A stretch of 64,000 bases of DNA, taken from contig QEOQ01000214.1 in assembly GCA_010279815.1 (NCBI GenBank), forward strand, positions 285,337 to 349,336. Direction: 5' to 3'. Below the pieces are notes generated by a model, which saw only the letters and a program-made list of their open reading frames with translations, was not told the DNA's origin and did no database searches. Source of the stretch: Brachionus plicatilis. Taxonomy: Eukaryota > Rotifera > Eurotatoria > Ploima > Brachionidae. The stretch's first letter is position 1, and each line of letters starts with the position of its first letter. This document shows positions 41,956 through 54,100 of this stretch, one piece after another. Position numbers and translations under genes: made by a program.

Positions 41956-44900
41956 TTAATCAAATTTATCAAAATTTTTACTTTTGTTATTCTTAATGCT
42001 TTTTCTAACAAACAAAAATCCCAAAGAAACAATTAAAACTAATGTAGAAACTAAACCAATTAAGACATAAAAAAAGTTGATTTCTTGTTGTTTCAGAAAT
42101 CTAACAATGCCATCAACAAGTCTGTCAAACCAACTTTTTTCTATGGGTACTTTGACGCCCTTAACATTTTTGTACCATTTAGAGCTAAATGAAATCAAAC
42201 TATCCACATCATATTTTCCAATTTCGTATCTATACATTAGGCCTTGGCGAAATCTTAAGAAAATGTTAAACTTGGTAATGTTGTCTTTGATTTAGTCTTA
42301 CAAAAGTAATGTAGGAGAGTTGTTTATGTCGAATCGTTGCATCAAGTGTGGATTTTGATCAATGTTTACATAAGCAAAAATTACTCGGTTTTCAGGCCTC
42401 ATGGACGCTTGTTCCCAAGTCGGTTCGATTAGACTTGAAACTTTGCAATCTGTCTTATGGCTTCAAAGAAAAAATAAATTATTTCAAAATTTAATTATTT
42501 TGTACAAAAGGAACAAAACTCTAAAAGGTATTCTAACTTTTTCCTATATTTAACATGGTGCAACATACTTGGTTGCATCAACCTTTTGAAATTCAGTTTT
42601 ATTTAATTTTATTTTAAATATGAATCAAAAAAACATTAATAATTTAATTTAAGTCAAAAGATAATGTAATATATTTGAAAATAAAAGAATAGATTTTAAT
42701 TTAATTTAGAATTTCTCTAAATTTTAAAAGTTTTTATTCTTGTTATTTCGAATAAACTTGACATGTCATGTCAAGTTTATTTTCATATTTAAAATTTTAA
42801 AATGTCCCTTTTTATTGAACTTTAATAGGTTTAAATATTTTAATTGATTTTAATAAAAACTTTCTTTTTAAGATATAAAAATTTACTGTTTTAAAATTTA
42901 AAATTTATTTAAGTGGGAAAATAAAATTATTTCAGTTTGAATGAATCGATATAAAAGTTATAAATTTGAATTTTTGAACTAACATAACTGGATTATTTAA
43001 ATAAATTAGAGATCAATCATTTTGATGTTAATTTGATAATGAACCATTATTAGACATAACGTGTCTACTAATGTTTAGTATTTATTTCTTAAAAATTATC
43101 AAAATCATTTGATTTATTAAGTTTTAGAATTTAAAATGATCATTTTGATCTTAAATTGATCTGAAATTCGCCATAATATGCTTATTTACTATTCTCTTGT
43201 TCATTTTTTTTTTAAATAATTGGTAAGATTTTCATATCAGAAAATATTTTAGTAAGGCTTAATTTAAAAATTAAATTGACTAATAATAAATAAAATCAAC
43301 TTTATTTATTTGATCTGTACATCATATGATAAAAGGAGTGAGTCGGGAAAAAGATTAAAAAAGTGAGCTTCAAAATTTACTAACTTTATCCAGAGTTGTT
43401 TAAAAGTCCCAAAAAAAAGCCCAAGTCATTTAAAAAAAAGTTCAAGTCCAGACATTTAAAATTGAATTAGCTAGAAAATAGCATGAATATGGGATATTTT
43501 CCAAAAATAAAGTCCAATTTTAGCTTTACTCTAACAAAAAATTGTTTTTGCCTTCATAAAAAAAACTTAAATTGTACTCATTTTCTTTTTCGAAACTCTA
43601 AAATTTTATTAATTATTTATTTTTCTTTATGTAATGTGGTTAATTCTAAAATAAAAAAGGTCGGATTAGGGCTTTACTCCTAGAGTCGAAAACCTTATTT
43701 CATTTAATAATAATAACTAAAAGTGTATAATTAACACTTATTCAATAGAAATATAAAATTAAAGGTTTACATTAAGTATATCTTTTATCTCTAAGCCAAA
43801 TTTTTGTCCATACTTGTTTTTACTGGAATCATTGACAAAGTATCTACCTTGGCCTATATTATTGTTTGGAATTTGTCTAGTTTTATTGTTCAATAAAAGG
43901 CATACATATAAACGGTAGTTAAAAATTCAAAATAATAGGTAAAAATTTCATAATGCTTTGTAAAAAAATCAAAGTGCTAGAATAAAAAATTAAATTACTA
44001 GACTGTTTGATAAAAATGCTTTTTAAAACAGGAAGAAGGTAATAGAGGGTCTCTTTTGGGTATATAGTTAATAGTTAGAGTCATCGATTAAATAAGTAAG
44101 AATTTATTACTAAAATAATTTAAATCTATTAATAATAATGAATTTATTATTAAATCAAAAAACAATATGAAAAAAATTGTGTTTGCATTATTTGATTGAA
44201 AGTCTCAAAGTTAGCAATTTTTTTATTTTACCTAACTAAATTTTATTTAAACATTACATTTTTTTAAATTTACCTAGAAATATCAATAAATAATACCTAG
44301 CAAAAAATAATTTCTATCTTAGCTTTTTTACTTACCTAGCAAATTAAACTTTATACTTAGTGAATTTTTTTATTTACATAGCATTTTGAATTCTCTAAAT
44401 AATTTAAGTCTCAATAAAATAAAATATATACCGTAAATTTTTTTTTTAAACGCAGCTCTAAAAGCCCAGGTACTTGGTTTTGGTGCCTCAACAAAAAAAT
44501 TGAATTTTCAAGGCTTAAGATAGTAATAATGAAAATCTATGGTCTCAAAAGCAATTCAATTTTAACTTAAGTGAAAAATAAATAATAAAATTTTTAAAAG
44601 TCCAATTTTACTCATAAAACTAATGGAATTTTTTTTCCTTTTTTAAAAATGATCTTTTCATTTGAAAATTTATAAAAAAGAAATATAAAAAAAGAAAATT
44701 ATTTAAAAATCTTACAATAGGACAAACCAGTCTCCTGTGGTTGCTCCAGTAGAAGCCTGAGTATCATGCTCAAAATTTGCATCGGACAAATCAACACTTT
44801 TTTTTTCTTTAAACATTTCAAGCCACTCTAGCAAAACACTTGATTTCACTTCACCTTTGTACATCACGTGACGATTATCTCTAAAAAAAACCACTTGCGG

Positions 44901-45245
44901 AAATCTTAGAATTGAATATTTTCTTATAAATTTTTCATCTTTAATCGCGTGAATTTTAATAGAAAGACCCTCATTGTTATTTGTCTCATCAACTGTTCGC
45001 TTCAGCTCATTCAAAGCAGCCACTTTGACCTTGTCCAAAGGATTTGAATTTACTTAAAAAAAATATAAAAAATATTTCAATTTTTTTTTATATAGATTAT
45101 TTTTACAAGCCACTAAAATGACATGTCGGTTCTGATTAAAATAGTTTTCTTTTTCCAGTATTTCCACGCTAATTTGGTCAAGATCAAGAGTCAATTGGGC
45201 AAGCGATTGCTTGATCAGTGTCAATATCAATAATTTAAAAATCAT
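41956..45245 (-). CDS. ER thioredoxin-related transmembrane protein with atypical active site
   Basis: Four exons: 45245-45107, 45052-44716, 42460-42302 and 42253-41956. The phases join exactly, giving 310 aa. Intron 2 is 2255 bp, the others about 50 bp. Residues 1-17 are a signal peptide. About 20-130 is a first thioredoxin-like domain (ILVALNSN, RFPQVVFFRDN). From about 135 a second one reads TGATTGDWFVLFHKTDCKVS, where the active site FYAPWCxxC is replaced by FHKTDCKVS: Cys164 is kept, the second Cys is Ser167. VIFAYVNID, a cis-Pro in NNSPTLLLF and LMYRYE follow. A single TM (INFFYVLIGLVSTLVLIVSL) and a basic cytosolic tail end the protein. Likely an ER-lumen facing PDI relative, probably a chaperone or one-Cys thiol protein rather than an oxidoreductase. 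Related to TMX proteins in layout, member not resolved. Confidence 0.85.
42461..44715 (-). other. 2.3-kb intron of the thioredoxin-related gene
   Basis: Mostly AT-rich. Holds a MITE-like piece at 42545-42600 (TGGTGCAACATACTTGGTTG) and a family C fragment at 43391-43470 (GAGTTGTTTAAAAGTCCC). A minus-strand open stretch around 43765-43915 (NNNIGQGRYFVNDSSKNKYG) looks protein-like but has no recognised family. Confidence 0.5.
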
Positions 45246-45472
45246 TCTATTTTATCAAAAATTAAAATAAGAAAAAAAAATAAACAAAAATTAAGAATTA
45301 GGAGACAAACTCTAATTCTAAGCTTTTTCTCAGTTGAACATATTGAACTATTTAGTACGTGGCAGAAAATTTTATTCAAAAAAGTTGACAGCATATTTTT
45401 TTATATTTTATTCGGCTCAAAACTTTAATTTAAAATCACAACAACAAGAAAAAAAAAAGAAAAAAAAAAAAG

Positions 45473-47296
45473 CTATCTGTAACCAAAAAATCCCTTGAAA
45501 AATCCCTTGACACCTTGTTGGCTCTGTTGTTTCTGCTCGATCTTGTCCTCCAAATTAGGCAATTCCAAGTGATTCAACGCCAAGTCGAAGAACAACGGCT
45601 TGCACTGAACCGGCTCAAAGTTAAGTGCCAGCCGAGCCACATTGGCCTGAGTGCACAAACTCGAATCTTCCAGATAAATATCCAAGCGATCAGCCAGCGC
45701 AATTTTCTCCAATTTATCCCTATTCTGCTCTAGCTCCTTCAAGTCCTCCATTTTGTCCTCAAGCAACGCTTCTGCCTGAATCTTGTATTTAAACTGTTCC
45801 AAATCAGTCCTCAGCTTTTCCACTTGACTCTTCATTTCATCAAGCTTGAGCTCTGTTTTTCGCATGGCACCAATCATTTGATCCAACTGCTTAAAGTAGC
45901 TGTCCACCTTGAAACAAAATCCAATTGCCTCTTTATACTTTTTGATTGCCAAATAAAATAGGCCAATGTAGTAGGCCCTAAAGGTCTTGTAGAACAAAAC
46001 ACTGAGCTCCGAGTCGCTCTGATACTCTTGGTCAGCTACAAGGCCGGGCAACTGCGCCATGTCAGTGTGGTTTTGTACTATGATGTCATACAGACGGACT
46101 ATGTCCTGGGGCTTCACACTTTTGGCCTTTGATCCATCATCCACTTGGCTGCTAGAAGTGGCCAGTTGCGATGTGTACACATCGAGCATGAGCAGATTTC
46201 GCTCGATGGTCTTGGTGATTCGTGTCCAGGACAAGTAGCCGAAGAGGAGGAGGGAATTGGACGGCTTGTCGTCCATTTGCAGCGAGGCACCTTTCTGAAT
46301 TTTCTGGAACAACGGGTCAAGTTTGAGCTCGTCGCGCACTATCTGAATAGTGTCCACCGACTCTTTCAGAATACTTTCATAGATCTTTATCTTGGCATCA
46401 AAATTGTGCGTAGATTGGAGTTGTTTTTCGTACTCTTGGACATTGGAGAGGAAAAAGCGAATTTTGTCGCTTTTAATCTGCAGTGGTATTTTGTTGCGCC
46501 AATTGACCTCGGAGAATGTGATCACTTGCTTTTCCTTGGTCTCTGATATCAAGGTGTCTATGGTTTCGGACAACTGTGATCCAGCAGTTGACTTCAGCTT
46601 CAGGTTGATGAGATCTTTCTGGGCGCTCTTGTCGCCCAATTTGTAGCTACAGTACCTCAGATTGGGCTCGATCTCCTCGCACTTTTGATTGTAAAAAACT
46701 TGAGAATCGTCTCCGCGAAGAGCCACAGACAATTTTTCATAAATGTTCTTGGCCACAATGAAACTTTCCAGCGATTCCTTCCACTGCTGCATCTCAAAGT
46801 TGAACAGTCCTTGCATCAAGGCCTGGTAGCCTTGGGCTTCCAGCTTAGTCCGTGCATCACACTTGGCCGACTGACTCAGCTGCTCGAGCTGGTTGGCGTG
46901 GCGGACGGCTTTTCTGAGCCGGTTGAGCAGATGAAATCTCTTGCGTGGCTCAGTGTTGGCCTCTTGCTTAAGCTGCATGGCGTAGGACCAGGCCCTTTCT
47001 GCCTGGAATAGTGGAATTAGCAGAATTTTTGAGTCAGCTAGATCATCTTGGGTCAGTTCTCTTTTTTGGTACTTTCTGTGGCCGCACTGGACGTGCAGAG
47101 TTTTTCTGACTCGGCGGACTCGCCGCGTGCAGTAGGCTCTGTAGCGCTGGTAGTCCATGTGACGCAGTCCGTGCTGCTGCTGTGATTCCTTGATTACTTT
47201 GAGAGCTTCGAGGGTCAGTGTCGCAGCCAGCGATGGTTGTTCTGCATTGGCTGTTTGGCTTACAGCAGCTTCACTTGATTCGGAATTTTGCGGCAT
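45473..47296 (-). CDS. SRP68: Signal recognition particle subunit SRP68
   Basis: 607 aa in one exon, ATG at 47296. The N-terminal RNA-binding region is seen (HGLRHMDYQRYRAYCTRRVR, HKYQKREL-type basic helix), followed by the TPR-like helical middle and the C-terminal coiled region with DRLDIYLED, where SRP72 binds. SRP68/72 forms the large protein heterodimer on SRP RNA, needed for elongation arrest and translocation at the ER. Length agrees with animal SRP68 (about 600-630 aa). The exon is markedly GC-richer than its surroundings and has no intron despite its length. Confidence 0.93.
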   Translation of the reverse strand: MPQNSESSEAAVSQTANAEQPSLAATLTLEALKVIKESQQQHGLRHMDYQRYRAYCTRRVRRVRKTLHVQCGHRKYQKRELTQDDLADSKILLIPLFQAERAWSYAMQLKQEANTEPRKRFHLLNRLRKAVRHANQLEQLSQSAKCDARTKLEAQGYQALMQGLFNFEMQQWKESLESFIVAKNIYEKLSVALRGDDSQVFYNQKCEEIEPNLRYCSYKLGDKSAQKDLINLKLKSTAGSQLSETIDTLISETKEKQVITFSEVNWRNKIPLQIKSDKIRFFLSNVQEYEKQLQSTHNFDAKIKIYESILKESVDTIQIVRDELKLDPLFQKIQKGASLQMDDKPSNSLLLFGYLSWTRITKTIERNLLMLDVYTSQLATSSSQVDDGSKAKSVKPQDIVRLYDIIVQNHTDMAQLPGLVADQEYQSDSELSVLFYKTFRAYYIGLFYLAIKKYKEAIGFCFKVDSYFKQLDQMIGAMRKTELKLDEMKSQVEKLRTDLEQFKYKIQAEALLEDKMEDLKELEQNRDKLEKIALADRLDIYLEDSSLCTQANVARLALNFEPVQCKPLFFDLALNHLELPNLEDKIEQKQQSQQGVKGFFKGFFGYR

Positions 47297-47640
47297 TTTG
47301 ATGCGGAAAAAGTATTGGATTTAAAAACACGTTGCAAAAGCTTTTGATCTAGAAGAAAAAGAGAGAAATTTTTGTATGACGATGACATTTGTTTGAATTT
47401 TGTTCTATTTTATTTTAACAATTGAAAATTATTCGTTTTAAATTTGAAAAAAAAAGCAAATTTAACTTGAAGTTTTTTTATATTTTATTTTATTTTGAAT
47501 TTTTTTTCAAGTCAAGATCTCATAAAAATTAGTCTAATATTTAATAATAAAAATTTTAATCAATGTTTTGTTTCAAAATTACTTCAGATGTTTAAAACAA
47601 AAATTGTGGGTTAAAGTTTATTTAGTGATATTATTTTTTT
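47297..47640. other. Upstream region of SRP68, nothing else recognised
   Basis: AT-rich sequence with no open frame of note. It should contain the SRP68 promoter. Confidence 0.3.
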
Positions 47641-48640
47641 AATTATTTATTTTCTGTACCGAGCTAGTGCTCCTACAGAGTAAATTATAGAATAAAATAG
47701 GCGATTTATTATTTTTTAACTAAAATTACTAAAAGAAAATTTTTTTTCCTAAATTTGCATAACTGATATTATTCTTTTTAATTTTTCTAAATCGTATTAA
47801 AATTATAAATTAAACATAATTATTCTTTAAAAAAACTAAAAATCAGCAGATAGACGTTTAACTCGATTTTGAGCATCTTTTTAAGCCAGAGAAGGATGTT
47901 TTGTACAATTAGATATTTTATTTTGAATTAGAACAATATTTGGATAATTAAGAATATTTTGGTATGAATTTTGATGAAAAATGTGAGTTCTGTAATCTGG
48001 TTTCTAATTAATATCTCAATAAATTTTGCTTATTAAAATTTGGTTCATATAGAGGCAAAGGATAAATAAAAATTTTTAAAAAAGTTAACTAAAAAATTAT
48101 TTTTTTTAAAATTTAATTAAATATTAAAAAAACTAGCATCAAACTTTTTTTTTAAAATAAATTCATATTTTTAAATTAACTTAGTAATTTTATGAAACGT
48201 AAGTCATTTTTATAATCAGTAATTTTAGTTAATGAATTAGCACACGTCGATAAAATAAGATCAAAAAAATTCAAAATAAAATAAAATGATTTTATGTTAA
48301 AAAATTTTTCTAAAATTTAAAAATAAAGATTTTAATTAACTTTATCAATTATAAAATAAAAAATCAAAATAAAGTAAAATAAGCTAAAATAAAATGAAAA
48401 AAAGTTAAAAAGACATACATTGAAATATTAAATGTGACACATGTTTACATAGTTGAAGCTTCAGGATAAAAAGAGGAAATAGTAAGGTAGCAATTAAGCA
48501 ATGGAGTTGGGTATTCAATATATCTTGATTCGAAAACCGCCTTGTATTCCTGCACCATTCTGTCCCGACATATCCCTCACTCAACTCAAAAAGTCGATTC
48601 GAGACTGATAGCAATTTAAGTTTATTAACACTCAAAAACC
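47640..48640 (-). mobile_element. LINE family 'A' fragment, copy 2
   Basis: The tail TCTGTACCGAGCTAGTGCTC lies at 47649-47680. The C-terminal coding piece (NKLKLLSVSNRLFELSEGYV) is at 48635-48560. The two are about 750 bp apart, further than in copy 1, so AT-rich sequence has been inserted or the pieces come from two insertions. Frame broken after GYVG. Confidence 0.6.
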
Positions 48641-48649
48641 GGAGGGGTT

Positions 48650-49260
48650 TTTTCGACTCTTTTTGGTATTTTTTTTGCTTGTTGTTCCAAAAATTTAATC
48701 ATCAGAAGTCTCTGATGATAATCATAATGATTAAGTGGAAAATGATGACTATGATGATGAATTAGAAGGAAGAATGATAGCATCAAATCAGCCTTAAACT
48801 GAATATGACTTAGATGAAGACTCAGATAATAAATAACTTGAATATGAAGAAACTAGTAATGAAAAAACTTCGAAAAAAGGGACTTTATGGATCAGTATGA
48901 ATGACGGAAAAGAGACAAGTCTCAGAGAAAAGATAAATTTCTAATGAGAAAGTGAAGCCAACAAGCTATGCTTAGCATAAAAAAATGAGACCAAACAGTC
49001 AGCATTTTGACTTGTCCATGATAAATTTATATTGAATTGTATCAATTGTCACCCGAAAGCTGTAGATCCTAAGCTTTCATTTACAAAAGGAGATACATAA
49101 GCTTTATCGGTATTTATTATGCAAGAGGTGTTTTATGCCAAAATGTTCCTCTCAAAGCCATGTCGTCAAAAATTTGGTCATGTGGTCAAGCTCGATTTTT
49201 TTCCATTACGGAAAAAAGTTTACTTGTGATAAATGTAAACAATTCAATTGTTTAAACTTT
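48650..49260 (+). pseudogene. Decayed unknown ORF, acidic N-terminal part
   Basis: In one plus frame, peptides separated by scattered stops read DDYDDELEGRMIASNQP, TEYDLDEDSD, EYEETSNEKTSKKGTLWISM and, further on, NCINCHPKAVDPKLSFTKGD. The acidic stretch followed by Cys residues resembles the layout of some DNA-transposon proteins, but I cannot name a family. Confidence 0.35.
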
Positions 49261-49416
49261 CAATTTGACAATTGCATCATATACTATCATTTCCTATTTG
49301 TGAAAATGTTTTAATTAAATAACTTTATTTTAATTATCAAAATATCAATAATATACGTTTCGAAAAACTTATAAAGTTTTCATCTGAACATCAATTATCT
49401 GTTCCAATAAATTGTT

Positions 49417-49690
49417 TCATACTTCACTGTCTCCAAATTTGTACTTTTCCAATTTATTTTTGAAGAATTTCAACATTAGATTTTCGTCTTTAAATTTTAA
49501 AATAAATGTTTAAAAATAATTTTTCAAAAAAAAAATATATACTTGCCAAATTCTTGTCTCTTTCAAATGGATTTTGATTAAACATAGTTGATTTTTTGTT
49601 ATCTTGTCTTTTAACCTTAAAATTTTTTCTGATGTCGATCACATACTTGTCAAAATCATCTGATGCTAAAGATTGAAAAAAAAGCTTCAT
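49417..49690 (-). CDS. Small conserved-looking two-exon protein, unknown function
   Basis: Exons 49690-49543 and 49487-49417 join in frame over a 55-bp intron, giving 72 aa: MKLFFQSLASDDFDKYVIDI at the start and LKFFKNKLEKYKFGDSEV at the end. Basic, probably helical, no signal peptide or TM. The clean splice and codon pattern argue that it is real. It may also be the 3' part of a longer gene whose upstream exon is not visible. Not recognised. Confidence 0.45.
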
Positions 49691-49779
49691 AGACTATCAA
49701 TCGATATCTGTTAGCATTTTTCCAATGAGAAAAATTAGCCAACATCTAAAAATTGACTCATCAAAAGTTAAATTAATTC

Positions 49780-49960
49780 AAAACGGAATCTGACGCGCTT
49801 CCCTAGTCCGATGACCGGCATGTTGTCGATGTGGTTGGATATGTTGCATGGCTTGGAGACTAAAAGAAATGGAAGCTGCGTAGCTGCTGCCTCATTAAGA
49901 AGATGGAGTTAGTAAAAGCTTCCTATTAACCCTCGGATAAGGTTAAGTTAATAAAACTCA
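49780..49960. other. Small GC-rich islet, unidentified
   Basis: About 180 bp with clearly higher G+C (for example CTGACGCGCTTCCCTAGTCC). Short frames are open on both strands (plus: MTGMLSMWLDMLHGLETKR; minus: CNISNHIDNMPVIGLGKRV). It could be a lone exon, a SINE or a repeat piece. No tRNA fold could be supported. Confidence 0.3.
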
Positions 49961-50594
49961 GTTTATTTGTTTTTTAAATTTTATTTTATTAAATGATAAA
50001 ATTAAACTTATAACAAATACGACAATAGGCCTAGGTAAACGTTTAAGTTGTTTGTGGAAATATTCGAATCAGATTCGAATAAGACGAATAAATGAAATAA
50101 AGTATTACATTTTTATAGTAAAAGAAATAATTAAAAAACATCAATCACAAATCAAGATAATATCAAATAAAATATTAAAAGTAAGAAAGACTGTAAACAA
50201 TGGTCATTGAGGTAACGATGACACTTTATATTAATTTAATTTAATTAAAACATCAAGATAAATAACTTGATAAGTTATTGAATTTGAGGATCGTAGATCA
50301 TAGTAATATTCCTTAATGATTATATTTTTATTAATAACATGTTAAATATTCTTATTCAAATTCTGTTTTTTTTTATTTTTTTTACAATTATTCACAAGAA
50401 AAATGGTTAAGAATGTTTTTATTCACAAATCTTTAGTAATCAATTTTAATTGTAAAAATTTAAAAATATTTGAAAAACTTTAATTTAAATTTGAGAAAAA
50501 AAATTGTAAATTAAATTTTTATTTTATTTTAAGTCGATACTTTGGTAAAATATTTTTTGTTCTGCAATTTTTTATTAATTGATTAATATTAATG
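49961..50594. other. Intergenic stretch downstream of Nup58
   Basis: AT-rich, nothing recognised. Confidence 0.3.
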
Positions 50595-51129
50595 TTACAT
50601 TTTAAAAATTGAATTGCTTAGATTGATTTGAAGGCTATTATTATTAGTATTCTCAAAAACATTTGCTGTATCACCGACGACATTTTTTCTGTAGACAAGA
50701 AAATCAGTTTTTAACTGATCTACTTTTTCATGGGCTATCTTAAGCATTGCAGCTTCATTTAGTAAATTTTTATGTGAAGCTTTAAGTGTTTCAACAACTC
50801 CTTAAAAAATGGTTTTAAATTTTAATTTATCAATTTGCTCTGAGCTCGAATCATTGTTTAATAAAAAATTTTAAGATTTTTTTCCGTATATGATTTCAAT
50901 ATTCACATAAACTACTTTATTCAATTATTTTAAAATGACTGACAAAACACTTAAGGTGAAGACTCTATTGTGTAATTGCTATCTTAGCATTTCTTCTTTC
51001 TATTCTGAACTGTTCATACTTAAATATTTTGCACCTGTCATTACTTACAATTTGTCTATTTAACTGTTTTTTATATTAAATTTTAACTTAGTATATGTAG
51101 CATATGAAAGTGTGAAGTAGTATATGAAT

Positions 51130-51177
<48 letters not shown>

Positions 51178-54100
51178 TTTTTTAGCTTGTTGTAACTTGT
51201 ATTATTATTATTTATTATTATTTTGACCTAAAAATTTAAACAGTTTTTTCTTTTTGCAGTAAATTTTTATGTGTAATGTGCAACGAGCTACCATAGGTAA
51301 CCTCCTAGTAGGCCACCTCCGCAAGCTAGTCTTGCTGTAGCTTATATATATTATTATTATTATTATTATTATTAACTTTTATCATATTTATTCTTTATAT
51401 TTTTATTTAATTATTTTTTCTTGATTTTTTATTTTTTTTTAATAAATAAAAGAAGAAACATGTTCACACAATCCAATTGATCTTTTAATTTGTTTCCTTA
51501 TTTTTGCTAAAAGAATAGAAAAAATGCACCAAAGTGGTCCTCTAAATTTCAGTACAAAAGAACTGAACAAAATGATAAAAAATTGAATAACTTTTTTGCT
51601 AAAAGTTTAAAATTATTTCCGTAAATGCAACATGGTGTAACATTCAAAGTTGCATCAACTGTCAAAGTCTGTTAGTGATGTGCAAAATCTCTTCAAAATG
51701 CACTCCGCTGGAATACACTGAAATGTAATTTTTGCTTAATTTGCAGAGTTTAGCAAATTTTGATAGTTGATGCAATTGTGCACATATAAAAGTATAAACC
51801 AGACTTGGATGAAAGTCACAAGTCAACTACAAATAAAGACTTTACCTTCAAAAATTTGAAAATTACAAGTCATAAAAATTTTTATTTTCTTGAAGATGCT
51901 TGTGTTCAATTTATTTATAAAATTTCTTTTAAGCATAAATATTTATTCGTTTTTTATTCATAGATTCACTTTAAAAGAAGGCAACTTGAAGTTTATGATC
52001 ATGATCAAATGATCAAAACTTAATTGATTAAAATCTTAATAAAAATGATGAAATTAGCTTTTTTTAATTTGTTTTAAAATTAAACATAAGATGTTTATTA
52101 TTTTAATTGAAAAAAAAACAAATCTTTTTTTTTCTATTTGATCTTTAATTGATTGTTCTAAAATCTTTATTTGAAAACTTTTAAATAAAATAAAAAATAC
52201 TAGAAAAAATACTGCAACAACTTTGTAATCTAAAATGAAATTTTTATTTTATTTTTTTATAATAAATCAAATCAATAATTAATTCAATTCTTACTGATGT
52301 TTTATTTTTGTTTTTTTTTTTACATCAGAAAAATTATTTTAGACAAAAAAGGTGCAACAAAGTATATTGCACTATGTCGCAGAATTCTTTCTAATATTTT
52401 TTAGTAACTTTAATTTTTATTTATCAAAAAATGAAGAATTTTTGTTCAATTTGTATTTAAAATTCACAATGCCTATTAAGTTATCAAAATCATGATTTTA
52501 AATGATATTTAAATATAAATTAAAGCAAATTAAAACGAAACAAAGTTAAATTTAAGATTGCAAAATTTCGAAATATTGATTAAGATTTTATTTTTACTTC
52601 AAATTAAAATTCATATAATTTTGTATCCAATTAAAGATTAAACAAATTATGTTTAATAATGTCTAGTCATTTATTGTTAAAAAAATCGAAACAATAACTT
52701 TTTTTTCAATCAAATTTTGATTTGAAATTTACATTTGATCATGAACTTCAATTTGCCTAACCAAAAAAATAAAAGTCTTTTGATCGGACTTATGAAAACA
52801 AAAATTAATTCGGACTTTAACTTGACTTGAGACTAGTGAATTTTAAACAACTGAGCTTGTTAGAATTTTCAAATTTTCTAAAAAAAGTCAACTCTTATTA
52901 TCTTTTTAAAAAAAATTTACAGCTTAAGTCACACTTTGACTTGTTTTTGACTTTTTCAGACTTTTTTTTTCATGATTCTTATACAAGTCTGCGCATAACT
53001 AATTTTGAACTTAAGAAGAAAAAACTTATTCAATTTTTTATCATCTAGTTATGTTCTTTTTTATTTTTTGAACTAAATTTCATAAAACCCACCAAAAGTT
53101 GTCAACAATATCGAGCAAAAACTTTTTTATTAAATCTTACTTTGAGATTCGATTACATTTTCCCGATCATGTACTTTAAAATAACCCTCTAATTGTTCAA
53201 ACTGATTTTTTAAAATTCGAAGTTTGTTTTGGAACAATCGAACTCGATTCATAAAATATTCATTCCAAATATCACAATCATATTGAAAACCAAGAGGCAT
53301 TTCTTTTAAGTGATCGCAAATATCTACATTTCTCAATTCCTATTTTAGTAAAAAAAAAAGAAAATTTTTATTTTTTTAAAATTTAATTTTTACTAAATCA
53401 TCTAATTACTTGAACAATGTTTTCTTTTAAATTAGAAACTTCATTAAAATTTCTTTGAAAATCAGTTTGTGACTGAGTAATACATTGTTTTAATGTCAAA
53501 ATCTCCTGAATATTTTGATGAATTGTTTTGCTTGTGTATGTCGAATTAAGCTCTTTAATTTTGCGCATATCCTCTAAATTTTTTCTGAAAAAATTCCAAT
53601 AAAATTATTAGGCTAGAAATGTGTGATTTAAACTTTACTTAAATTCTTCTATACAATCCATTAATACTTGGGGAAGATGCTGATCTTTGATGGTCATTTG
53701 TTTGGACTGACTATTAAGTGATTTATTAGATTGATTTGAGATAGCTGGTGATGAATTAGCTATTGAACTGCATGTTCCACCAAGTCCAATCGTTTTATTT
53801 TCTGAATTAAATTTGGTCTCGTGAGAAGCAGAACTTAATGATGGCACATTAAATGACAATACATTTGGCAAAGTTGCAGAACTTGAGATTGGTTGGTTTA
53901 TATTTTGTTTTGAATCATTGTTTGCATTTTTTGCATTTGAAGAATTAGAAATTGTTTGTAGATCGTTGGAAGAAGACAATTCAAATCCAGTTCCACGTTT
54001 CTGTTTGTTTTCAGCTACAGAGAAAAAATAAAGATAAGTCGACTTTAAAGAGTTGGATATATTATTGTTAGATTCTTCAGTTGAATCCTGTGATTTTTAC

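Larger units (their letters stand above)
50801..53140. other. 2.3-kb repeat-filled last intron of NUP58
   Basis: Contains a possible LINE A piece (50950-51000), a poly-T run of about 45 bases starting at 51131, a LINE (ATT)n tail (51280-51374), a MITE A copy (51548-51800), a half MITE B (52345-52473) and a family C piece (52785-52985) followed by a MITE A end near 53090. Confidence 0.7.

Noticed and set aside
46114..47011. Plus- and minus-strand frames within SRP68
   Set aside because: Antisense or frame shadows of the SRP68 coding sequence.
49780..49960. tRNA-derived SINE in the small GC-rich islet
   Set aside because: A short tRNA-like string (AAGCGCGTCAGATTCCG on the minus strand) is present, but no complete internal promoter or fold.
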